Notes: generated from the letters alone by a model not told the origin. A stretch of DNA of 64,000 nucleotides from Macrosoma leucophasiata (GCA_036365455.1 JAWQUS010000017.1:3658001-3722000); one strand, 5' to 3'; counted from the stretch's first letter, positions 22,694 through 33,704 are shown. Made by a program: numbers and translations.

Positions 22694-23530
22694 TTTTAGG
22701 GTTCCGTAGTGAACAACCCTTATAGGTTCGCTATGTCCGTCTGTCTGTCCGTCCGCGGTTTAACGCAAAAAATATTGGTACTAGAGACTTGAAAGGAGAT
22801 GTTGCGAGCTCGGCTCTGGATCGTACACGTCCTCAAAAAATGGGTATATTAAAGAAGAATCCGAAAAAAATACAATTAATTTATTCAAGAATATATTTTA
22901 GAGTTACAACCACATTTAATTCAAACGATTTTATCATTTTCAACTATGTTAAACATGGCGGCGATACAGCCGACACTTGGGATCAATCGATTTCGATAGT
23001 ATTTATAAAATATTACTTTTTTCTCCAAGCACTATAAAATCAAAATACTATTAAAAAAATAAAAATGTCAAAATGACATCGCCCGCCATATTCGCCATGT
23101 TGGTTTTGAGTTGCAATTCTAACTGCAAATATTTTTTTGTAACTGCAAACAAAGCTAAATAAATGAAAATATGCAGTTAAAAACGTTTTTATATTGATTT
23201 TGCCTGTTTAATGATATTGTGTACAATACATGGCCGGAGGTCCTTACCTTAATCACGCCAACGAAGTGGTAGAATAAAAACAAAAAATATATATATTTGG
23301 TGTAACTTTTCCGACATGTAACGCGCAAATATTTTTTAAATTTTTGATTGCCATATAGTGAGGGTATCGTTGGATAGGTCTTTTAAAAATATTATGGATG
23401 TCCGAACATAATTTTTTGATTGAGTTAACTGTTCGTGACTTTTTAAGCTTTAAAGTGCAATTTTTCGTAAGAGTCAATTGCCCACCCAAATCGTTCCAGA
23501 CATTCCCGAGATTAGCGGGGACAAACAGAC
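22694..23530 (+). repeat. 'AGGGTTCCGTA' repeat family G, copy 1
   Basis: Begins TTTTTTAGGGTTCCGTAG with GTCCGTCTGTCTGTCC, and further right has ACGCCAACGAAGTGGTAGAATAAAAA and AACTGTTCGTGAC. The same blocks occur in opposite orientation at 31800-32240 and 51165-51545. A dispersed element of unknown class, without an ORF. Confidence 0.6.
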
Positions 23531-23664
23531 AGACAGGAAGACACAAAGACAAAAATTGTAAAAAAAAATGTTTTGGTATATGTACCGTTAATGCACATAC
23601 ATATGCATTTAGTAAAAAGCTGTTATTGTTATATTATTAATTACTTATTAAATATTCATTATTA

Positions 23665-23811
23665 TAGAGGCATAACACCTTAGGCCTCAGGAGTGGTAAC
23701 GCATCTGCATTTTGACCTTGGTCTTTGTGTAAGTGTCTATAGGCTACAGTCATCACTTAACATCAATGTGAACTGCATGCCTGTTTGCCACTTCAATTAA
23801 ATAAAAAAAAA
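23665..23811 (+). mobile_element. SINE-like family A, 5'-truncated (copy 8)
   Basis: Tail half from AGAGGCATAACACCTTAGG to the A tract. Confidence 0.8.
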
Positions 23812-23853
23812 ATATTACAAACTGACACTCGAATTTTATTTATTTGTATAGAT

Positions 23854-24175
23854 CAGAGGTTTCCAAACTATTTTTTCTTGTAGACCCTTTACAATTCTTT
23901 CTGGTTTCTGTGGACCCCCTTCCTTGCTATATTTATATCACATTCCCATATTTCCATTTCCTACGTAGACCCCCATCGAGTCTCCCATGGACCACTTTGG
24001 GAATCACTGGTATGATGTAAGTAAATTGGTACTATCAGTGTATGTGTTGCGATCCATTATCGTGGACCCCCATTTTCATTTCATGGACCCCAACATTTTT
24101 TTTTCGCTGACGCAGACCCCTTTCTTGTTGGCATAGACCCCCAGGGGTCGATATAGACCACTTTGGGAATCACTG
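23854..24175. mobile_element. hAT-type non-autonomous element (MITE)
   Basis: The ends are CAGAGGTTTCCAAA on the left and TTTGGGAATCACTG on the right, imperfect inverted repeats of the CAG-RTTCCCAAA type used by hAT transposons. The exact 8-bp duplication GTATAGAT flanks it (23846-23853, 24176-24183), the standard hAT target length. Inside are repeated GACCCCC motifs and a second internal copy of the right end at 23991-24010, so the element is a partial dimer. No transposase. Confidence 0.85.
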
Positions 24176-24434
24176 GTATAGATGAACACTCAGTGAATCT
24201 AATATTTATTTCTTTTTCAGGTATGAAACATTGATTGTCTACCTGGCTCATGTTGTAACGAAAAAATCCCCAGTATGCCATGCCCATCGTAAGAGGTGAG
24301 TTAAGAAGGGGCTACATCTTTTAATTCATTCTATAACAACAAAATACCACATTTAACACGTTCGTTTTCTTTATACTGTGATAATACTTTCAAGTAGCAG
24401 TAGCAATAGACAACGCAATGAACGCACATACTAA

Positions 24435-24608
24435 TCTATAATATAAAAATAAGTCGGGTTTTCCTTCCTGACGCTATAACTCCAGAACCCAGGAATCGAT
24501 TTCCACGGTTTTGCATTCGTTGGAAAGGTCTCGGGCTCCGTGAGGTTTATAGCAAATTCAAGATTATAAAACGTCATCCACGCGGGCGAAGCCGCGGGCA
24601 ACAGCTAG
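24435..24608 (+). mobile_element. Non-autonomous Helitron-like element, complete
   Basis: A|TCTATAATATAAAAATAAG start; the end is ACGCGGGCGAAGCCGCGGGC (hairpin), then AACAGCTAG|T. 174 bp, noncoding. Confidence 0.75.
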
Positions 24609-24737
24609 TTTTATATATTTTTCTGACGTTAGACGCTACCTAGGTATCAAGATCTGTGGAAGGGCGTCTCTTGTTTATAAAAATAAAACAGTATTTTATT
24701 TTTGTAATTTTTTAAACAAAATTATACGCCGTGACTT

Positions 24738-25027
24738 TTTTTTTATGTTTTAAAAGTGGCAAACAAGCTTCCAGTTCACATTGATGTTAAGTGATGACTG
24801 CAGCCTATAGACACCCACACAATGACCAGAGGTAAAAATGCAGATGCGTTACCACTCCTAAGGCCTAAGGTGTTATGCCTCTGTGCCGGAAATTACAGGG
24901 CCGTACATTACCACCTGACCGGAACACGATAGTGCTGAACACTACCATTTAGCGGCAAGTATATTAGGTAATGCGGTGGTGCCTACGCCCGCGAGCTCCG
25001 TCACTGGAGCTCTACCACCAGTAAAAA
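24738..25027 (-). mobile_element. SINE-like family A, copy 9
   Basis: Full-length minus-strand copy. With the plus-strand copy at 25138 it forms a head-to-head inverted pair separated by about 110 bp. Confidence 0.85.
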
Positions 25028-25137
25028 GTGACACCAGTGACTTCCCAGAAAGTAATCGCAGGATAGTTATGTTGGGAATAAATTCTTGTAGTGTAATTTG
25101 GAATACGCGTTTGGCGCACTCATATCACATCTCATAT

Positions 25138-25383
25138 TTACCTAATATACTTGCCGCTGAATGGTGGTGTTCAGCACTATCGTGTTCCGGTCAGGTGGTT
25201 AATGGTGGTACGGCCCTGTAATTTTCGGCACAGAGGCATAACACCTTAGGCCTCAAGAGTGGCAACGCATCTGCATTTTGATCTCTGGTCATTGTGTAAG
25301 TGTCTATAGGCTGCAGTCATCACTTAACATCAATGTGAACTGCAAGCTTGTTTGCCACTTTCATTACCAAAAAAAAAAAAAAT
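25138..25383 (+). mobile_element. SINE-like family A, copy 10
   Basis: Starts inside the element at CCTAATATACTTGCCGC and ends with an A tract that directly abuts a Helitron-type 3' end (25384-25414, GTCGCGGGCCCAGCTAG|T). Confidence 0.82.
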
Positions 25384-25414
25384 CTCACGCGGACAAAGTC
25401 GCGGGCCCAGCTAG
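25384..25414 (+). mobile_element. Isolated Helitron-like 3' terminus
   Basis: CACGCGGACAAAGTCGCGGG, then CCCAGCTAG followed by T; only the terminal hairpin and CTAG remain. Confidence 0.55.
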
Positions 25415-25506
25415 TAGTATAATAAAATTTAAAACTTATATGAGGCTGCGAGCGTTTATTATTCCCACCGTCTCATCCAAGGTAAAAAAAATCGTAACTT
25501 CGTAAC

Positions 25507-25811
25507 CTAACTTCACGCCTGTAATCCCCGAAGGGGTAGGCAGAGGTAAATGCATGCATTCAAGCATACATGCAAACACCTACGATTCGCCGGTTACGTT
25601 TTGGCCCATGTAACAGGTGGCGAGCCTGTTGACATCTCAGGGCACATTACCAAACTTTGAGGTACTGGGAAATTTCCAGAAAATTGAAAAATCCCAATAG
25701 AACCAGAGATAAAGGCTTTTTCACCATTATCTCTGATAACCCCCTACCCGGGAATCGAACCCAGGACCTCAGCGTAGTAGTAGTGGCCTGCTACCACTAG
25801 GCTACCGAGGT
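25507..25811 (-). mobile_element. tRNA-derived SINE family B, copy 1
   Basis: Read on the minus strand: CCTCGGTAGCCTAGTGGTAG (A-box region), GGGTTCGATTCCCGG (perfect B box), a body with TTCTATTGGGATTTTTC and GTAACCGGCGAATCG, and an end near GGGGATTACAGGCGTGAAGT. About 305 bp, no ORF. The internal RNA polymerase III boxes define the class. Confidence 0.88.
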
Positions 25812-25814
25812 AAA

Positions 25815-26020
25815 AAAAATCCTCCACCATAATCCCGTTCCATTCCAAACGAGATTCACACTGCCTTATAAATCCACATTCAATAATCTGAAAGCTTTCG
25901 AGAATATCCATTAATAACAAAATAAACACTAACAACGTACCGTTTTATCAGATTGATAAATGTTTGAACCTTTAGGTATCAGACGCTTAAGAAAAAGAAC
26001 ACTTTTACTTGTGAATTTAT
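25815..26020. repeat. Paired segment F, copy 1
   Basis: Matches 29775-29985 over about 200 bp, for example CACTGCCTTATAAATCCAC, CGTACCGTTTTATC and TGTTTGAACCTTTAGGTATC. Copy 2 lacks the MITE at 26027 and so serves as an empty site. Confidence 0.8.
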
Positions 26021-26026
26021 AGTTGA

Positions 26027-26268
26027 TATAGTTCGCGCCACGTAAAAAGAACGCTGGCGGTCAAGCTACGCGTCATGTGTTTTTATTTCATTTTATGTTA
26101 TACTATGTAATATAGTTTTCAATCTGCCTACCAATACACGAAACCGCAAGCGAAAGCTAGATCAAAAATAAACCAATAGGGCTAGTAGTTTCGTGCGCGA
26201 GTGTACCGATGCGCGAACACATCCCGTCTACTTTCTTCCAGCGTTCTTTTTACGTGGCGCGACCTATA
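26027..26268 (+). mobile_element. TA-flanked MITE, copy 1
   Basis: Perfect 24-bp inverted repeats (CGCGCCACGTAAAAAGAACG plus CTGG) near both ends. TATA sits on both sides of the GKTCGCGCC/GGCGCGACC ends. Comparison with the related sequence at 29975-29995, which lacks it, shows a clean insertion with TA (or TATA) duplication. No coding capacity; a Tc1/mariner- or PIF-type transposase is possible. Confidence 0.88.
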
Positions 26269-26370
26269 CCATAAGTTACTTTCTTTTGGGCATCAAAATA
26301 TTATTTTTACTCGACTACGCCAGAAGGTAGGTGAAGATTTGCAAGAGTTAAACGATTTGGCTAACGATTT

Positions 26371-26688
26371 AACTGCCTCAGTAGCCTAGTGGTAGCTGGC
26401 CACTACTACTACGCTGGAGGTCCTGGGTTCGATTACCGGGTCGATGGCTATCGGAGATAACGGTTTAAAATCCTTTATCTCCGATAGCTAGGTTCTATTG
26501 GGATTTTTCAATTTTCTGGAAGTTTCCCAGTACTTCGGAGTTTGGTAATGTGCCCGGAGATGGCAACAGGCTCGCCACTTGTTACATGGGCCAAAACGTA
26601 ACCGGCGAATCGTGGGTATTTGCATGTATGCTTGAATGCATGCATTTACCTCTGCCTACCCCTTCGGGGATTACAAGCGTGCAGTTAG
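26371..26688 (+). mobile_element. tRNA-derived SINE family B, copy 2
   Basis: CCTCAGTAGCCTAGTGGTAG head, GGTTCGATTACCGGG B box, full body. A family A element (26694-26986) sits in its 3' end, splitting the terminal AGTTA. Confidence 0.88.
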
Positions 26689-26693
26689 TTTTT

Positions 26694-26986
26694 ACTGGTG
26701 GTAGAGCTCCAGTGACGTAGTTCGCGGGCGTAGGCACCACCGCATTACCTAATTTACTTGCCGCTAAATGGTAGTGTTCAGTACTATCATGTTCCGGTCA
26801 GGTGGTAAATCATGTACGGCCCTGTAATTTCCGGCACAGAGGCATAACACCTTAGGCCTCAGGAGTAGTAACGCATCTGCATTTTGACCTTGGCCTTCAT
26901 GTAAGTGTCTATAGGCTGCAGTCATCACTTAACATCAATGTGAACTGCGCGCTTGTTTGGCACTTCCATTACATTAAAAAAAAAAA
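26694..26986 (+). mobile_element. SINE-like family A, copy 11, nested in SINE B
   Basis: Full-length ACTGGTGGTAGAGCTCC to poly(A). AGTTA flanks both sides, fitting a short target duplication inside the end of SINE B copy 2. Confidence 0.85.
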
Positions 26987-27114
26987 GTTACATTAAACGA
27001 TTTGGAAGAATCTCTTTTTTTATAGATATGTGCGTCTTTTACAATCTCTACAAGAGTGAGTAGAACTATTCAATGTTACCATATCAAACAGTTCCATACT
27101 CACTCACGATGATA

Positions 27115-27445
27115 CCCCATCGTCTCCTTTACTGTAATCAAATACAACGCTGCACTACCCGCTAAAAAGATAGGTTCCAACCCCACAGACTGGATACAAG
27201 GCAGTGCTCAAGTGATCAGGTTTCGCGTTCGTTTTTATCCAGAACGTCGAAATTGTGGAACAAACTAGCCTCTGTGAGCCGATGGGGAAACACCTCTTCT
27301 TCAAAACTGGAAATTATAAGAGTCCTTCAGGGCTGGCAAAATGATATCAACTCCCTATGGATGACGTCACAAATGTCCATAGGCAACGGTGACCACTTAT
27401 CATTAGATAGTCCATCTGCTTACATACATACAGAGTTTACATAAA
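27115..27445 (+). pseudogene. LINE ORF2 C-terminus fragment
   Basis: Degraded relative of the fragment at 33705-34130: a frame with RFRVRFYPERRNCGTN, then GAGTCCTTCAGGGCTGG and ATGTCCATAGGCAACGGTGA. Only the last part of a jockey-like LINE and its 3' UTR; multiple stops. Confidence 0.55.
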
Positions 27446-28010
27446 ATTTTAATAATGCGCTTATATTTTACATAAAAATTAGCGCATCATCCCTTGCAGG
27501 CTTTCTAGATCAATCCCAATAACATGACAGACTGGTGTGCCACAAGGCGGTATTCTATCTCCGTTATTGTTTTCTTTGTTTATTAATTTTGTCACACGTG
27601 AACTTGGATGCTCTTACCATTGGAGCCACCTGTATATTCGTTGGGAATAAAACCGGTTATCATCGTTATTCATTGCAAACAGGCGCAACCATCGGAGTTG
27701 TTTACGTCACATGCGCAATATTGTATTAAATATTGTATTAACAGCCGCCTTTGATCGTTGAATGACAGTGATGACAGTATTATTATAGCTATGACAGAAG
27801 GTAGATACCTAATTATGTAGATTCTGTTGTATTGACCCTTACGGGGCAGGCAGATGTACAAACCTATTTATTGCAAGTTTTTGTTATAAAGCCGTTATTG
27901 ATTAGCATTTAAGACGAATGGAAGTACCTTGACAAACCTATTCAAGGTTTTATGGTGCTTTTTGTTTTACACTGTATGTACTCTTTATATTGAAATAAAT
28001 AAATACAAAA
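27446..28010. other. Spacer ending in an old LINE-like tail
   Basis: No gene. The end (27990-28008) is an AAATAAATAAATAC tail, probably the 3' end of another retroposon. Confidence 0.35.
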
Positions 28011-28013
28011 TAC

Positions 28014-28883
28014 AATGCGGATGATCTTCAACTTTATTGCCATGCCGACCCCAATAATTTTGAGCTTGCCATTTCTGCTCTAAACGATGATCTTCAGGCC
28101 CTAACTAATTGGTCTAATAAATTTGGTATAGTAGTCAATCCGAACAAAACGCAGGCAATTATTTTAGGTAGCCCTGTGTATATAAATAAGTTAAATTTAA
28201 ATAATACTCCGCCGCTTATCTTGAATATGTCAACTATAACTTTTTCAAAAGATGTTAAAGATTTAGGTGTGCACATTGATGCCACCCTCAACTGGAACTG
28301 TCAAATCACTAATATTTGTAAGAATACTACGGCCACATTGCGGTCTCTTTATAGATTCAAAAATTTTCTACCTTCAAGTACTAAAACCCTCTTAGTGCAG
28401 TCTCTTATTTTTCCTATCTTGGATTATGCGGATGTTTGTTACTCCGATCTTACACAATATCATCTCAACAAATTAGATCGTATCATCAATAACTGTATCC
28501 GTTTCATCTTTGGACTTCGTAAATTCGATCACATATCAAATCACAGGTCCAAACTGAACTGGCTGCCTATTCGCCAAAGAAGATCTTTAAGAATTCTCTG
28601 TTTACTTTACTCTATACTTAACGATCCGTGTTCTCCCATCTATCTCAAACAAAAATTTAAATTTCTGGGTGATTCCCACAGCCTCAATCTTCGCTCGTCA
28701 GCTAGACTTATTCTCAATATCCCTTCTCATCGTACTGGGTTTGTGTCAAGTTCTTTTACCTGCACAGCAGTTAAACTTTGGAATGCACTTCCCTTTGACA
28801 TTAAAAAAGCTCCGAGTAAGCTGTCATTTAAATTCAAACTTCGTCGTTTCTTTCTAAATTCATTGGCTCAAAACAGCGGCTAA
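28014..28883 (+). pseudogene. C-terminal half of jockey/CR1-superfamily LINE ORF2
   Basis: In one uninterrupted frame from 28014 to the stop at 28881-28883: ADDLQLY (the end of the catalytic ADD box), NKTQAIILGS, KDLGVHIDATLNW, then SLIFPILDYADV, LNWLPIRQRRSL and a C-terminal AVKLWNALP motif. The reverse transcriptase is cut off at its catalytic box, so the copy is 5' truncated and cannot function. There is no stop or frameshift in 290 codons, which suggests a fairly young insertion. Confidence 0.88.
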
Positions 28884-29107
28884 CACATATGTATGAAAAT
28901 GTATTTAGGTATCTAAATCTTTCGTCGATTGTCACTATGTTTAACAGTATTTATGATTTATTATAGTCATTGGTACAGCAGCTTGGTGTATATGTTCATT
29001 ATTAATGTATTATACTATTATTATATTTAAGTATGTGTATTTTTATTATTATATATTTAGGTATATTATTTAGGTGTGTACATAAATACATGAATAATAT
29101 ATATATG

Positions 29108-29146
<39 letters not shown>

Positions 29147-29320
29147 CTGTTATTTTGGTTTGAATTTTGTTTTTTTTTATTTATTTTTTTTTTCTCTCCG
29201 CAACTTTTGATGCTCTCTTTTACAACCCTAAGGTTGACTGGCAGAGAATGCCTTATGGCATTAAGTCCACCTTATGTACACATTTTGTAATATGTGCATT
29301 AAAGATTAAATAAATAAATA
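28014..29320 (+). mobile_element. 5'-truncated jockey/CR1-type LINE
   Basis: The coding remnant is followed by a 3' UTR with a TA microsatellite (about 29109-29146), then TTAAGTCCACCTTATGTAC and a tail of TAAA repeats (29300-29320), the usual 3' end of such elements in Lepidoptera. Confidence 0.82.
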
Positions 29321-29774
29321 AAATAAAACATATATTTCGTTCTACGACTTTTTAACTGGCATTTGCTCTAAGCCTACACTCAGCGTAAATGCCAATTAAA
29401 AAAAACGTGGCATACGTATGTCACGCATCTTGCCTAGGCAAGGTATCGTCACGAGCAGCGGGGAGCAAGATCGCGAAGTGGCGCAGCATCGGCAACGCTT
29501 TTGAACTTTTGAAAACATTTTTTAGAGTGATTTATCAAGATTTGTAAAAAAATCATAGAACACAATATGTTATTGGGGTTTATCTAGAGAGGCTGCCTGC
29601 AAGAGGTAATGCGCTAACTTAAATTTACCTTGTATATGGGACTGTGATGCTATTGGCCAAATATGGCACTGAATTGCTACTGGCCAAATATGGGACTGAA
29701 ATGCTAAGCATTTATTTATTCATCGATCTCCACCGTCCCTAAAAAGTAAAAAATCCTTGACTTTAGTCCCCATC
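29321..29774. other. Unassigned spacer
   Basis: GC-rich patch 29400-29500, otherwise AT-rich. ATTGCTACTGGCCAAATATGGGACTGA-like phrases repeat twice at 29650-29700. No gene. Confidence 0.35.
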
Positions 29775-29985
29775 AAAAATTCTTGAACGAATCCCACTCC
29801 ATTACAATCAAGCCTTACACTGCCTTATAAATCCACATTCAATAATCTAAAAGGTTTCTAAAATATCCATTAATAACAAATAAACAGTAAAAACGTACCG
29901 TTTTATCTGGTTGATAAATGTTTGAACCTTTAGGTATCAGATGTTTAAGAAAAAGAACACTTTAAGTTGTAAATTTATAGTTGGT
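29775..29985. repeat. Paired segment F, copy 2 (empty site for the MITE)
   Basis: About 200-bp match to 25815-26020, continuing as TTTATAGTTGGTGCCATAA, where copy 1 carries the MITE. Confidence 0.8.
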
Positions 29986-30105
29986 GCCATAAATTGCTTT
30001 CTTTTAAATTCTATCTATCTTTCATATTGAATAAATTCTTGTTCAATGTTACTTATGACTATTTTTCAAAATTGTTAAATACACACCTCACTAGTCCATT
30101 GGTAG

Positions 30106-30310
30106 CACGCCACTGCTGCTACCCTACTGCCACACCACGGACACTTAATTCCATACAAACGCTTCATTTGGTTTCTATTACACAGACATCAATCAGTGAC
30201 GTGTATTTACACGCGCACCTGTGTGCGTAGCACGTACAATATACCGTCGCCCATAAGAGGGGAAGGGGTTGTGTATGTGTGCAAATCGGGCGGGACGTCG
30301 AAGTGTCCAT
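30106..30310. repeat. Dispersed repeat family E, copy 1
   Basis: Matches 53826-54034: CATACAAACGCTT, GTGTGCGTAGCACGTA, CGTCGCCCATAAGAGGGGA, GGGCGGGACGTCGAAGTGTCC and GTAGTATTATTACATATTC. About 205 bp, noncoding. Confidence 0.75.
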
Positions 30311-30354
30311 TCTATACGTAGTATTATTACATATTCTCTGCTTTACTAACTAGT

Positions 30355-30490
30355 CATCATCCCTCCCTCCGCGCGTGAAGCGCAACAGAGGGGGGGGACG
30401 GTTCGTGAGAAGTACCTCGTTACCCGGGTCTATCTGCCCCCGAAGCGTCGCATCGGGGCGTGATCCTATTTGGGGACGGTGCTTCTCGAT
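30355..30490. repeat. GC-rich dispersed repeat, copy 2
   Basis: Matches 20812-20930 (CCCTCCCTCCGC, GTGAAGCG, TCTGCCCCCGAAGCGTCG). Identity unknown. Confidence 0.5.
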
Positions 30491-30508
30491 GCTCAGATCT
30501 TGAAGGGT

Positions 30509-30786
30509 TTTTTTTATGTAATGAAAGTGGCAAACAAGCATTCAGTTCACATTGATGTTAAGTGATGACTGCAGCCTATAGACACAAAGACCAAGGTCAA
30601 AGTGCAGATGCGTTACCACTCCTGAGGCCTAAGGTGTTATGCCTCTGTGCCGGAAATTACAGGGCCGTACATAACCACCTGACCGGAACACGATAGTGCT
30701 GAACAATACCATTTAGCGGCAATTATATTAGGTAATGCGCTGCTTACGCCCGCGAGCTCCATCGCTGGAGCTCTACCACCAGTAAT
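30509..30786 (-). mobile_element. SINE-like family A, copy 12
   Basis: Nearly full-length minus-strand copy. Confidence 0.85.
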
Positions 30787-30828
30787 AAGATTATTAGTAA
30801 AGTTAAGCTTTTGATATATTTATATTTT

Positions 30829-31165
30829 TTTGTTTTTATATTATTTTGCATTAACACATGCTTGTGAAATATATTTTTATTTTAAAGAAAAATTTGACTT
30901 CAGGCGAGACTCGAACTCGTGGCCTACTGGGAATCTAGTCCAGCCGCTCTTCCAATTGAGCTACTGAAGTCCTGCCCGATTTGTCAAATCTTTCCTTCAC
31001 ATTTATTGCCTTGCTTTATGGTAGCAGTAGCGCCATCTATCGCCAACTATGCTAGTTAGGCAACCGATATAATAGACTTTTCAGTTTATTGAATATCGTA
31101 AAGAAGTCGCTTTTACCCTTAATAATTGTTTTTATATTATTTCGCATTAACACATGCTATATTTT
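30829..31165 (-). mobile_element. tRNA-Tyr-like repeat family C, copy 3, bracketed by direct repeats
   Basis: Same U-V-U layout as copy 2: the CGCATTAACACATGC unit at about 30845 and again at about 31142. The tRNA-like domain is at 30897-30970 on the minus strand, with fully paired acceptor ends (ACTTCAG/CTGAAGT). The bracketing unit is shortened on the right. Confidence 0.75.
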
Positions 31166-31799
31166 TTTTATTTCGTCTTTAGTATTTTTTAAGGTTTCCG
31201 CACCTTAAAAGGAGAAACGTAATCTTTATATACTCGTGCCTAGATTTTCTGTCTGTCACATTCAATTTAATTCAAAACCACGAAACCTATTTATTTGAAA
31301 TTTGACGCACAGAGAGAACATGAACATTGACGTGCAATGTAAATAAACAAATTTCAAAGATGGCGCCCACTTTTGGAGTACAAATGTCGCAGGAAAACAA
31401 TCGGAACAACCAAATACGGCTATTATCAAAACAAATGTAATACATCTAATCCATTTACATTTCGCATTGCGGTGTGATCGCTGTCAGCTAAATTGTAATT
31501 CAATTTGTGTCACATTGTATATGTATATGTACCTATTACATATTATTATTGTAATCATCTCATGGGAAGACAAGCACTTGGAGAAGCAGTTACATAATTA
31601 CGTATGTATTCGCATCCTCTTCTTGGAATAATAGAATACAATACATCTTGAATAGTGCTAGAGCTCCATTACAGTATTAGTACTTAATACGTTCACTGTC
31701 CCTATAATATGTATATATATATATATATATCTCCTATATCCCCTATATATAGCCCCTTATATATATAGCTACTTTTTTTACCGCGTTTACTGCTGCGTT
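31166..31799. other. Spacer with microsatellite
   Basis: 31187-31260 is a fragment of the 'GGTTCCGTACCTTAAAAGG' repeat also seen at 47648. TA-rich microsatellite at 31712-31765. No gene. Confidence 0.4.
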
Positions 31800-32240
31800 T
31801 GAATTTTTAACAACAACCGTTTAGTTGGTAGAGGGGGGGAACACTTGAGTCTAACGAAAATTGGCACTTTAAAGCTTAATAAGTCGCGAACAGTTCACTT
31901 AATCGAAAAATGATGTTAGGACACCCTTAACATTTTTGAAAGACCTATCCAACGATATCTTACACTATACAGAAAACGAAAAATAAAAATATAAATAAAA
32001 TAAAAATAAAATATCCGCTCGTTACATGTAGGAGAGGTAAGTACCATAAATAATTTATTTTTTTCACATATTTATTCTACCACTTTGTTGGCGTGATTAA
32101 GGTGTATACTTGTGCCAAATTTCAAGTCTCTAGTACCAACAGTTTTTCCGCTAAACCGCGGACGGACAGACAGACGGGCAGACAGAGATGGCGAAACTGT
32201 AAGCGTTCCTTGTTTACTACGGAATCCTAAAAAAGGCATT
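31800..32240 (-). repeat. 'AGGGTTCCGTA' repeat family G, copy 2
   Basis: Shares CAACCGTTTAGTTGGTAGAG, TCGAAAAATGA, CTACCACTTTGTTGGCGTG and CCGCGGACGGACAGACAG with 51165-51545, and in reverse with 22694-23530. Confidence 0.65.
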
Positions 32241-32542
32241 ATTTCTAAAAACTTTAACTGTAACATATATACATTATACGTACTAAACCACATGTTAGTG
32301 ATCTTACAAGACACCGCTTATTACATCTAGGTTACGTCTTCCAAACTAACCTTCATGGAGTCTTAAATCCTAATTGAATAGCAAACTTAGTTTAGTGCAC
32401 AGTATTAAACTTGCAAGTTTATAAGCAGAATAACTACCTCTTCTCATGTGTTTATAATGAAAACATTCTGTAGATAATATCAGGAGTCTTTGCATGAAAT
32501 TAAACTATTCTTATTTGTATTTAATAGTCTTCATTAATAACT

Positions 32543-32697
32543 TATTCATAAGCGGGTTGGCCACTAACCCACCCACCTCCACCAATCCGCATTGGAGCAG
32601 CGTGGTGGAGTAAGCTCCAGGCCTCCCCCAAAAAGGGGAGAGACTCGTGCCCAGTAGTGGGACGTATAATGGGTTGCCATTATTATTTATTATTATT
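32543..32697 (+). mobile_element. SINE family D, copy 2 (5'-truncated)
   Basis: Starts at AAGCGGGTTGGCCACTAACC and ends GGGTTGCCATTATTATTTATT. ATTAATAACT occurs just left (about 32530) and right (about 32698), a likely target duplication with a few filler bases. Confidence 0.75.
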
Positions 32698-32983
32698 ATT
32701 AATAACTCAAATGTTTCTTTGATGAATACAAAGTTCAAGAGTATAGCACGCAGAATTAATAAAATTTCAACATTTTTGAAACTCAAATTTAAGTATTGAA
32801 AATGACATGGTGGTATGATATTCAACTAAAACATGAACCTGAACATAAAGAAAGTTGAGAAATTATGGTGACAAATAAGCATACAAATCACATGTATGTT
32901 AATTGACACCTGTCGGTTTTTTCGCCGAACACAAAGGGGCGCGCAATGTGACGGGTTGTGTGTGACGATCCATTCTCTACAGT

Positions 32984-33276
32984 GTTTTTTATGTACGGTA
33001 GGTGCCAAACAAGCATGCAGCTCACATTGATGTTAAGTGACGACTACCACCTATAAACATCTACACAAATGCCAGAAAATGCAGATGCGCTGTCACCCCT
33101 GAGACCTAAGTTGTAATGTCTCTGTGTTACTTATTACGTGGCCATACATTACCATCTATTATATCACTCAGTATCGGAACACGATAGTGCTGCACACTAT
33201 CTTTTAGTGGCAGATAAATTAGGCTATGCGGTGGTGCCTACGCCCTCGAGCACTGGAACTCTACCACCAGTAAAAG
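32984..33276 (-). mobile_element. SINE-like family A, copy 13 (diverged)
   Basis: Full length but clearly older: many substitutions, CTCTACCACCAGT head preserved. Confidence 0.75.
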
Positions 33277-33639
33277 AGTTAGTTTATTTAGTTAGTGTTC
33301 GCGACAGGCTAAGTTATGTTCGCCCCGCGCATGCCGGAAACAGATGCGAGTGGGTACATGCTACCTTCGTGCGTGCGCGTCCTCAACTCACTCATGAACT
33401 GCTCCTTTCATGTTACATTGCATGTTACGTTACAGAAGTCTGTACCCACCTTAAAGAACCTTGCAGAACTATACGCGCAACCGTTAACTCGTCTAGTTTG
33501 TGATCTAACAAGAACCAGTTTATTACGTCTAGTTCACATCCTCTAATCTAACTTCTATGAAGTCTCAAATCCTAATTGAATAACAAACTTAGTTTAGTGC
33601 ACGGTATTAAACTTGCAAGTTTATAAGCAGAATAAGACT

Positions 33640-33700
33640 CGGTGGTAGAGTTTCCAGTGAAATGGTAGTGTACAGCACTATCGTATTCCGGTTAGATGGT
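33640..33700 (+). repeat. SINE-like family A, fragment with internal deletion
   Basis: Head GGTGGTAGAG joined to GAAATGGTAGTG and CACTATCGTATTCCGGTTAG, then a T tract. Confidence 0.55.
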
Positions 33701-33704
33701 TTTT

